A DNA stretch of 49,243 bases from Cellulosimicrobium composti (GTDB lineage: Bacteria > Actinomycetota > Actinomycetes > Actinomycetales > Cellulomonadaceae): positions 1 through 49,243 of the forward strand of contig NZ_WMKA01000028.1 in assembly GCF_009711085.1 (NCBI RefSeq), in the 5' to 3' direction. The position numbers were made by a program, and so were the translations under genes. The notes below the pieces were generated by a model that did no database searches, was not told the DNA's origin, and was given only the letters and a program-made list of their open reading frames with translations. This document shows positions 43,498 to 49,243 of this stretch, in pieces (position 1 is the stretch's first letter; the number at the start of each line of letters is the position of its first letter).

Positions 43498-45210
43498 TCA
43501 CTTCGCCTCGGCGTAGTGGTCGACGACCGCGACCGTGAGCGGGAAGTCGACCGGGAAGGCGCCGAACAGGAGCCGGCCCGCCTCCTCGGCCGCGGCGCGC
43601 ACCTCGGCGGCCACGGCGTCGGCGAGCTCGGCGGGCGCGTGCACGACGACCTCGTCGTGGAGGAAGAACACGAGGTGCGTACGCGCCGCGAACGGCTCGG
43701 GCGCGGCGCCCGGCGTCGCCGCGACGGGGAGGTCCCACAGGCGGCGCCGGATCGAGGCGAGCCAGCACAGCGCCCACTCGGCCGCCGTGCCCTGCACGAC
43801 GAAGTTCCGCGTGAACCGGCCCCAGGCCCGGGTGTACGAGCGTGCCCGGGCCTGGGCGTCGGGTGCGTGGCCCGACGCCTCGGCGACGTCCCCGTCTCCC
43901 GGTCCGGCGTCGTCGGCCGCGTACGCGCCGTCCTGCGCGGCGTGCCACGACTCCCCCGGGCGCGGCGAGCTGCGGCCCAGGAGCGTCGTCACGACCTCGC
44001 CGCGCTCCCCCGCCTGCGCGGCGCGCTCGACGAGGCCGATCGCGTCGGGGAACGCCCGGGCCAGGCGCGGCAGGACCACGGCGCTGTCGCCCGTCGTGCC
44101 CCCGTACATCGCGCCGAGCATCCCGACCTTCGCGTGCTCGCGCGTCGCGACCGCACCCGACGCGACGATGCCCGCGTACAGGTCGCCGCCGCGCCCCGCG
44201 GTGGCCATGCGCTCGTCGTGCGCGAGGCCGGCCAGCACGCGCGGCTCGAGCTGGGCCGCGTCGGCGACGACGAGCCGCCAGCCCGGGTCCGCCACGACCG
44301 CGCGGCGCACCTGGCGCGGGAGCTGCAGCGCCCCGCCGCCGCTCGACGCCCACCGGCCCGTGACGACCCCGCCCACGACGTACTCGGTGCGGAACCGGCC
44401 GTCGCGCACCCAGGTGTCGAGCCAGGACCAGCCGTTCGCGGTGAGCAGCCGCGAGAGCCTCTTGTACTCGAGCAGCGGCGCCACGACGGGGTGGTCCGTG
44501 CGCTCGAGCTCCCCCTTGCGCAGCGACCGGACGCCGACGCCCGCGTACTGGAGCGCCTTGAGCAGGTCCGGGTGCGAGTCGGGGTTGAGCGTCGGCGGCG
44601 CGTCGAGCGCGGCACGGATGGCTGCCACCAGCTCCTCCATGCGCGCCGGCCGCTCGCCCGGGCGCGGGCGCGGCCCGAGCTCGTCGCGCAGGATCCGGTC
44701 GTGCACGTCCGCGCGCCAGGGGACGCCCGCGTGGTGCATCTCGGCCGCGACGAGCGCCCCGGCGGACTCGGCGGCGAGCAGCGTCCGGAGACGCCCCGGA
44801 CCGTCGGGACCCTCGGCGCCCGCGACCGCGGCGAGCTGCGCGCGCAGCTCCGCGACGACGTCGAGCGCGGGTGCGGCCGCCGAGCCGCCGGACGGCCCGA
44901 GCTCGAACAGGCCGACGGGGCGGGGCCGCTCGAGCGGGTCGGGACCGGCCGGTACGGGGTCGAGAGCGTCCCACGGGCCTGCGTCCGCCCGGGCGAACGG
45001 CGTCCCGGCGACCAGGCGCGAGCGCCGCAGCACGACGTGCGCGAGGCGGAGGTCGTGCGACCGCTCCACGCGGCCACCCTGGGCGAGGAGGGCGGGGTAC
45101 CAGCGGTTCGTGTCGTCCCACGTCTCGCGGACGGGCTCCGGCGGACCGTCGACCACGTGCTCGACCCGGCCCTGCCCGGGCTGCCCGACGTGCACGGCGT
45201 ACGTGCTCAC
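43498..45210 (-). CDS. Family A DNA polymerase-like protein (actinobacterial second Pol I)
   Basis: 570 aa from a GTG at 45210. About 190 residues replace the exonuclease part; I see no D-x-E exonuclease motif. The polymerase half keeps the family A motifs: TGRWASSGGGALQLPRQVRR, motif A VVADAAQLEPRVLAGL (Asp kept; Tyr-Ser of DYSQIE lost), the fingers helix REHAKVGMLGAMYG (Arg, Lys and Tyr-Gly kept) and motif C FLHDEVVVHAP (His-Asp-Glu kept). So polymerase chemistry looks possible. It lacks the 5' nuclease of true PolA. Databases often call such proteins bifunctional 3'-5' exonuclease/DNA polymerase. Real activity is unknown. Confidence 0.88.
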   Translation of the reverse strand: MSTYAVHVGQPGQGRVEHVVDGPPEPVRETWDDTNRWYPALLAQGGRVERSHDLRLAHVVLRRSRLVAGTPFARADAGPWDALDPVPAGPDPLERPRPVGLFELGPSGGSAAAPALDVVAELRAQLAAVAGAEGPDGPGRLRTLLAAESAGALVAAEMHHAGVPWRADVHDRILRDELGPRPRPGERPARMEELVAAIRAALDAPPTLNPDSHPDLLKALQYAGVGVRSLRKGELERTDHPVVAPLLEYKRLSRLLTANGWSWLDTWVRDGRFRTEYVVGGVVTGRWASSGGGALQLPRQVRRAVVADPGWRLVVADAAQLEPRVLAGLAHDERMATAGRGGDLYAGIVASGAVATREHAKVGMLGAMYGGTTGDSAVVLPRLARAFPDAIGLVERAAQAGERGEVVTTLLGRSSPRPGESWHAAQDGAYAADDAGPGDGDVAEASGHAPDAQARARSYTRAWGRFTRNFVVQGTAAEWALCWLASIRRRLWDLPVAATPGAAPEPFAARTHLVFFLHDEVVVHAPAELADAVAAEVRAAAEEAGRLLFGAFPVDFPLTVAVVDHYAEAK

Positions 45211-45296
45211 GGTCGTGGCCCGTCGCGACCGAGCGACACCACGTCCGTCCCGCGCACCGTCTCCCTCACCGTCCCGTTCCCACCGACGCACCGATG

Positions 45297-46577
45297 CTAG
45301 GGCGCGGCACCCACACCGGCGGGAGCCGGCACCGCGGGCGACGAGAGCCGCGCCCGCACGAGCACCCCGACGCCGACCGCCACCGCGCACGCCGCCGCCG
45401 CGAGCGCCACCGCCGCGCGACCGCCGAGCTCCTGGCCGACCCAGCCGACGACGAGTGCGCCGACCGGCGTCGTCCCGAGGAACGCCGTCGTCCACAGCGA
45501 CGTCACGCGGCCCCGCATCCCCGGGGGTGCGTACAGCTGCACGGTGGCGTTGCCCGTCGTGAGGAAGCCGATGCTGCACGCCCCGACGAGCACGATCGTC
45601 ACGTTCGCGAACCGCGTGCCGGGCGCGGCAGCGGTCACCGCGAGCGCCAGCGCGTAGCCCACGGTGACGACGATCATCCGGGACAGCCCCGTCCAGGGCC
45701 GGAACAGCAGCACGACGCCCGCGGCGATCGAGCCGACGCCGAACCCGGCCGTGAGCCACGCGTACTCGTCCGGCCCTCCGGCGAGCGAGTGCTCGCCGAA
45801 GACGGGCAGGCTCACCTCGTACTCGTACGCGAGCGTGCCCACCACGGCCATCATGGCGAGCGGCCCGAGGAGCTGGGCGTTGCCGCGGACGACGCGCAGG
45901 GCCGCACGCAGCTGGCCCCGCTGGCGCGGGATCCGCCCGTCGGACCGGATGTCCGCGGTCCGCATCGAGAGCAGGAGCGCGATGACGAGCACGAAGCTCC
46001 CGGCGTTCGCGACGAAGCACCACCCGATGCCCACGCTCCCGATGAGCGCCGCCGCCACCACGGGGCCCACGCCGCGACCCACGTTCGCGAGGATGCTGTT
46101 GAGCGTCACGGCGCTGTGGAGCGCCTCGCGCCCGACGAGCTCCGGGATCAGCGCCATGCGCGCGGGGTTGTCCACGGCCGTGAGCACGCCGAACGCGACC
46201 GCGACGGCCATCGCGAGCGGCAGCGACTGGTGGCCGGTGAGCACGACGACCCCGAACGCGAGCGCCAGGCACGCGAGCGACGACTGCGTCACGAGCAGGG
46301 TGCGACGGCGGTCGTGCCGGTCGACGAGGACCCCGGCGTAGGGGGCGAGGAGCAGGACCGGGAGGTACCGGGCCGCGGCGACGATCCCCAGGTCGACCGG
46401 CGACCCCGTCATGCCCAGGACGAGCACCCCCTGGGCCACCGTCTCGGTCCACGACCCGACCAGGCTCACGCCCTGCCCCGCGATGAAGCGGCGGTAGTTC
46501 GGGACGTCGAGCGCGGCGAACCGGGCGGGCGGCGACGGCCGGCCGCCCGGAGACTCCGTGACCGGTCGGGGACCCAT
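45297..46577 (-). CDS. MFS transporter (MFS_3/EntS-like)
   Basis: 426 aa from the ATG at 46577, with GGAGGGGAGGGG upstream. Start region DVPNYRRFIAGQGVSLVGSW then TETVAQGVLVLGMTG, typical of the MFS_3 group. Loop motif DRHDRRRTLLVTQSS after helix 2, and TAVDNPARMALIPELVGRE, NSILANVGRGVGPVVAAAL in helices 4-5. About 12 helices. Relatives export siderophores or drugs; the substrate is not known. It lies 86 bp after the polymerase-like gene's start on the same strand and is divergent from an alpha/beta hydrolase. Confidence 0.9.
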   Translation of the reverse strand: MGPRPVTESPGGRPSPPARFAALDVPNYRRFIAGQGVSLVGSWTETVAQGVLVLGMTGSPVDLGIVAAARYLPVLLLAPYAGVLVDRHDRRRTLLVTQSSLACLALAFGVVVLTGHQSLPLAMAVAVAFGVLTAVDNPARMALIPELVGREALHSAVTLNSILANVGRGVGPVVAAALIGSVGIGWCFVANAGSFVLVIALLLSMRTADIRSDGRIPRQRGQLRAALRVVRGNAQLLGPLAMMAVVGTLAYEYEVSLPVFGEHSLAGGPDEYAWLTAGFGVGSIAAGVVLLFRPWTGLSRMIVVTVGYALALAVTAAAPGTRFANVTIVLVGACSIGFLTTGNATVQLYAPPGMRGRVTSLWTTAFLGTTPVGALVVGWVGQELGGRAAVALAAAACAVAVGVGVLVRARLSSPAVPAPAGVGAAP

Positions 46578-46868
46578 CCTCGACCCCTCCCCTCCGGGCA
46601 CGCGCGACGGCCCGGCCGCCGACGCTCGGAGCACGAGCCAACACGACCACCCTCCCGTGCCGGTAGCGACGAATGACTCACGAACCCCGAGTCGTCGCGC
46701 ACCGACGAGTCGAGTCGTCTGACCGTTCCCCCGCACCGGCCGGCAGCACCAGGGTGGGAGAGGTGGGGGTGATCCGGTCGGCTGTCGTCCGCGGCCCGAC
46801 GTCCGCGACGCCGTCGTCCGCGACACCGCCCCGAACGTCCCGACCCGGATCGACGAGAGGCCGCCCCC
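46578..46868. other. Divergent intergenic region
   Basis: 291 bp between the MFS exporter and a hydrolase. It contains an interrupted inverted repeat (46666-46698) and a second GACGA/TCGTC pair further on, but no recognisable promoter hexamers or gene. Confidence 0.5.
46666..46698. repeat. Interrupted inverted repeat
   Basis: GCGAC (46666), GACTC (46675), GAGTC (46689), GTCGC (46694): two nested complementary pairs with a 4-nt bulge. It could be an operator for the exporter/hydrolase pair or a hairpin. Low certainty. Confidence 0.35.
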
Positions 46869-47594
46869 ATGTCCGACGCGCAGACCTCGGCCACGGCGCC
46901 GACCGCCGACAACGTGGTGCTCGTGCACGGCGCCTACGCCGACGGCTCGTCGTGGGCCGCCGTCGTCGGCCTGCTGCAGGAGGCAGGACTCACGGTCACC
47001 GCGGTCCAGAACCCGCTCACGTCGCTCGCGGACGACGCGGCCGCCACGCGGCGCGCCCTCGACCGCCAGGACGGGCCGACGGTCCTCGCCGGGCACTCCT
47101 GGGCGGGGACCGTGATCAGCGAGGTCGGCGACCACGAGACGGTGTCGAGCCTCGTCTACGTCGCGGCCCGCGCGCCCGACGCGGGCGAGGACTACGCGGC
47201 GCTCGCGGCCACCTTCCCGACGCCGCCGGCGAACGCCGGGCTGGTCCGGTCCGACGACGGGTTCGCCCAGCTCTCCGAGGCGGCCTTCCTCGACGACTTC
47301 GCCAACGGCGTCGACCCGGCCCGCGCCCGGGTGCTGCACGCCGTCCAGGGGCCGGTCTCGGGCACCCTGTTCGCGTCCCGGACCACGCGGGCGGCGTGGC
47401 ACGGCAAGCCGTGCTGGTACGCGGTCTCCCGGGACGACCGGACGACGTCTCCGGAGCTCGAGCGGTTCCTCGCCGACCGCATGCGCGCCACGACGATCGA
47501 GCTCGACAGCGGACACCTCTCGATCGTCACGCACCCGCGCGAGATCGCGAGCCTCGTCCTCGACGCCGCGGGGCGACCGCGGCTCGTGCCCTGA
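46869..47594 (+). CDS. Alpha/beta hydrolase
   Basis: 241 aa. The oxyanion loop VVLVHGAYADGSSWAAVVGL is near the start; the nucleophile Ser sits in LAGHSWAGTVISEVGDHE, an Asp follows around SRDDRTTSPELE, and the His is in LDSGHLSIVTHPREIA. This is the pattern of the small actinobacterial esterase-like hydrolases. The substrate is unknown. Only a weak ribosome site (GAGAGG) precedes the ATG. It converges on the GbsR/MarR-like gene with 39 bp between. Confidence 0.9.
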   Translation: MSDAQTSATAPTADNVVLVHGAYADGSSWAAVVGLLQEAGLTVTAVQNPLTSLADDAAATRRALDRQDGPTVLAGHSWAGTVISEVGDHETVSSLVYVAARAPDAGEDYAALAATFPTPPANAGLVRSDDGFAQLSEAAFLDDFANGVDPARARVLHAVQGPVSGTLFASRTTRAAWHGKPCWYAVSRDDRTTSPELERFLADRMRATTIELDSGHLSIVTHPREIASLVLDAAGRPRLVP

Positions 47595-47633
47595 CCTCCC
47601 GCCGGGTCCGCGAAGGCACGCCCCGCCGGTGCG

Positions 47634-48071
47634 TCACGGCTCCCGGTGCCGGCTCAGGACGTCCGCGCCGGCGTCGACGTAGGCGGCGAACAGGTCGGTC
47701 ACGTCGCGCAGCCGCGCGGCCGCCTGCGCCGTCTCCGTGAGCTCCTCGGCGCTCTGGAGCGCGCGGATGAACGTGCGCGCGCGCTCGATGCTCGCGGCGA
47801 GGAGCTGCTCGAGGCCGCCCGCCGCCTCGACGAGGAGTCGCCTGCTGCCGGGCTGGGCGATCGTCCGCGCCAGCCCCCACGACACGAGCTCCCGGGTCGC
47901 CGTGCTGACCGCCCCCGCGCTGAGCCCCAGCGCGGCGCGCAGGTCGTCGGAGCTGGACGGCGTCCCCTGGAGGAGGAGGAACCCGTACGTGCGACCCGTG
48001 GCGCGCGGAAGGTTCCACGCCGCCATCGTGTCGCCCATCGTGCTGACGAACCGTTCCTGCTCAGGGGTCAT
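47634..48071 (-). CDS. GbsR/MarR-like transcriptional regulator
   Basis: 145 aa, MTPEQERFVSTMGDTMAAWN and onward. The winged helix runs TGRTYGFLLLQGTPSSSDDL, RAALGLSAGAVSTATRELVS, WGLARTIAQPGSRRLLVEAA; a long helical C-terminus probably makes the dimer. GbsR-type regulators control efflux or osmolyte genes. The ATG overlaps the TGA of the upstream hydrolase (ATGA), so it should be translated with it and may regulate the same operon through the palindrome at 48885-48912. Confidence 0.85.
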   Translation of the reverse strand: MTPEQERFVSTMGDTMAAWNLPRATGRTYGFLLLQGTPSSSDDLRAALGLSAGAVSTATRELVSWGLARTIAQPGSRRLLVEAAGGLEQLLAASIERARTFIRALQSAEELTETAQAAARLRDVTDLFAAYVDAGADVLSRHREP

Positions 48072-48898
48072 CGCGCGGGCTCCCCTGCTCCCGGCCCGCC
48101 CGTCCAGCGGTCGAGGACGTCGACGAGCAGGCGCGACGTCTCCGCGGGGGCGTCCAGGGTGACCATGTGCCCGGCTCCCGGGACGACGTGCTCGGCGATG
48201 CCCTCGGCCCGCGCCCACCGGGGCGTCGCCGTGGCGATGTTGCCGGTGCGGTCCTCGGAGCCGCGCACGAGCGCGAGCGGCACCGGGGTCCGGCGGCCGG
48301 GCTCCGGCGCGACGAACGACACCGTCGCGCGCCACACGTCCAGGAACGTGCGCCGGGGCATCCGGGCGAACAGCGCCTCCGTCCTCGCCCTCACGTCCGG
48401 GGTCGCTGCCGAGGCCCGGGCCATGACGCGCGGGAGCCTGCGTGCCGGGATCACCGCGAGCGCGGGAGCGGCGAGCCGCAGGGCGAGTCGTTCGAGCACG
48501 GACAGCGGGCCGGCGTTCCACGTGGAGTCGAGCACGATCAGCCCGCCCACGTGTCGCGGGCGCTCCCGGACGAACGCCTGCGCCAGGTTGCCCCCGAGCG
48601 AGTGCCCGACGAGCACGGGCGCGTCCGCGCCGCACGCGGCGAGCAGCGCGTCGAGGTCGTCGAGCGCGTCGGCCGCCGTGAACCGCTCTCCCGGCGCGAG
48701 CGGCGACTGCCCGTGCCCCCGCAGGTCCCCCACGACCACGCGGTACCCGCGCCTTGTCAGCACCGGGACCTGCTCGTCGAACATCGAGTGGTCGACCCCC
48801 GCGCCGTGGATCAGCACGACGACCGGGCCGTCCCCGCCCGAGTCCGCGAACGCGATCTCGGCGCCGGGGCGCACGAGCCGACGATCTAGATTCACCAT
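48068..48898 (-). CDS. Alpha/beta hydrolase
   Basis: 276 aa. VVVLIHGAGVDHSMFDEQVP (oxyanion loop), GDLRGHGQSPLAPGERF, nucleophile in PVLVGHSLGGNLAQAF, Asp in the LVRGSEDRTGNI region, His in PGAGHMVTLDAPAETS. A complete catalytic triad. Substrates in this family range from lactones to esters; none can be inferred. The ATG at 48898 sits inside a candidate operator and 6 nt after a TATATT -10, so the mRNA is likely leaderless and the operon self-regulated by the downstream gene. Confidence 0.9.
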   Translation of the reverse strand: MVNLDRRLVRPGAEIAFADSGGDGPVVVLIHGAGVDHSMFDEQVPVLTRRGYRVVVGDLRGHGQSPLAPGERFTAADALDDLDALLAACGADAPVLVGHSLGGNLAQAFVRERPRHVGGLIVLDSTWNAGPLSVLERLALRLAAPALAVIPARRLPRVMARASAATPDVRARTEALFARMPRRTFLDVWRATVSFVAPEPGRRTPVPLALVRGSEDRTGNIATATPRWARAEGIAEHVVPGAGHMVTLDAPAETSRLLVDVLDRWTGGPGAGEPAR

Positions 48899-48912
48899 TC
48901 TCTGAATATAGA
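48885..48912. promoter_or_regulatory. Operator-like inverted repeat over the hydrolase start codon
   Basis: Arms TCTAGATTCA (48885-48894) and TGAATATAGA (48903-48912) pair at 9 of 10 positions with an 8-nt spacer. The right arm covers the -10 and the spacer holds the start codon. This is a good site for the GbsR/MarR-like dimer encoded next in the operon. Confidence 0.55.
48905..48910 (-). promoter_or_regulatory. -10 element, leaderless start of the hydrolase gene
   Basis: Minus-strand TATATT, 6 nt (CAGAGA), then the ATG at 48898. The most AT-rich -10 in the window. Confidence 0.6.
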
Positions 48913-49243
48913 GGATCTACGCGGCAGCCGCCCGCCGCGGTCGGGTCGCGTGCGGGAGAGGACTCGCGCAGCCGACGCCGCGCGTCCTCCTTCACTCCAG
49001 GTGGACCCGGCTGGACCCAAACCGAACACCCAACGTCGGCTCGAACGGCTGAGTTCGGCGTGGGAGCAGGCGAGACGGGGCATCGCGAGCGAACAGCCAC
49101 CGGCGTCCGAGCCCGAGCCGGGGGTGGTGTCGAACCCAACGAGACGGTCTCGAACACCGCTGACCGAGAGGGAAGTGGACGCTATCCGAACCGCCCGGGC
49201 GAGCGGTGTTGCGCCCCGGGTCTGATGGAGGCTCTCATTCCAC
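48913..49243. other. Compositionally odd right end of the window
   Basis: 331 bp upstream of the hydrolase. It has more A/T than the rest and no confident gene; the uncertain frame at 48950-49225 covers most of it. The upstream control region of the hydrolase operon reaches into its first part. Confidence 0.5.
48950..49225 (+). CDS. Uncertain 91-aa frame, possible recombinase tail remnant
   Basis: Starts with GTG; the protein ends RRSRTPLTEREVDAIRTARA and SGVAPRV. The piece LTEREVDAIRTARASGV resembles the helix-turn-helix tails of serine recombinases, where a second helix would normally follow; here a TGA comes instead. Codon choice is odd for this genome, with many A/T third bases (GAA, CGA, CCA, GCT). 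The stop overlaps an ATG (TGATG) that opens a frame MEALIP running off the window, so this may be two coupled genes or a broken one. No ribosome site is visible for the GTG. Confidence 0.25.
   Translation: MRERTRAADAARPPSLQVDPAGPKPNTQRRLERLSSAWEQARRGIASEQPPASEPEPGVVSNPTRRSRTPLTEREVDAIRTARASGVAPRV

Noticed and set aside
49023-49191. Six CGAAC pentamers in about 170 bp
   Set aside because: Spacings (19, 48, 41, 20, 36) follow neither helical nor codon phase, and no symmetrical partner is seen; probably chance in an odd stretch.

Overview
The window is 49 kb of very GC-rich (roughly three quarters G+C), densely packed bacterial chromosome. The gene content and order point to an actinobacterium, most likely of the Cellulomonas/Cellulosimicrobium/Promicromonospora group (order Micrococcales); that placement is inference. 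The order lipB, lipA, DUF4191 protein, RDD protein, glnA, glnE, glnA2, panB, then RNase H/phosphatase, zinc-ribbon-like protein and Nif3-like protein matches, from memory, the M. tuberculosis Rv2217-Rv2230c region. This is conserved core genome with lineage-specific inserts. I see no tRNA or rRNA gene, insertion sequence, prophage or CRISPR array.

Layout. 1-5.6 kb: a degenerate protein-kinase-like protein (cut by the left edge), a Gfo/Idh/MocA oxidoreductase, a secreted HNH nuclease, and an MMPL transporter divergent from a MarR regulator. 5.6-10.2 kb: lipoate synthesis (lipB, lipA) with an MFS transporter between them, then two small membrane proteins. 10.2-23 kb: glutamine block with glnA behind a candidate GlnR box, the glnA2-glnE pair joined by a GTGA overlap, and the glutamine-using NAD synthetase nadE, followed by panB. 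A Baeyer-Villiger-type monooxygenase and an SLC13 transporter sit inside this block. 23-30.3 kb: amidase with a coupled small protein, map-ppgK (ATGA overlap), a lone STAS protein, ppc and a B6-type kinase. 30.3-36.7 kb: RNase P RNA (rnpB), the RNA-polymerase-associated helicase helD, recQ, a tautomerase, yaaA and a TfoX-N protein. 36.8-42.1 kb: RNase H/acid phosphatase, zinc-ribbon-like protein and Nif3 (one operon), then an ArsR-SulP pair. 42.1-49.2 kb: accessory genes (AraC-VOC, a family A DNA polymerase-like protein, an MFS exporter, two alpha/beta hydrolases, a GbsR/MarR-like regulator) and an odd AT-richer tail.

How the genes work together. GlnA assimilates ammonium and carries the adenylylation tyrosine that GlnE would modify. 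GlnA2 has Trp at that site although its gene is translationally coupled to glnE. LipB and LipA make protein-bound lipoate. PPC, PpgK, NadE, PanB and the B6-type kinase are central metabolism and cofactor supply. RnpB, HelD, RecQ, RNase H and the polymerase-like protein form a loose nucleic-acid cluster.

Regulatory signals are unusually readable. Thirteen genes have a TANNNT -10 element ending exactly 6 or 7 nt before an ATG or GTG start, which predicts leaderless mRNAs. Candidate operators (inverted repeats) lie at the MarR/MMPL, ArsR-SulP and hydrolase-GbsR loci. Perfect 17-bp hairpins mark two transcription ends. I found no clearly new multigene system. The strongest oddity is a CdsZ/Rv2229c-type zinc-ribbon protein that has lost all four zinc-binding cysteines.
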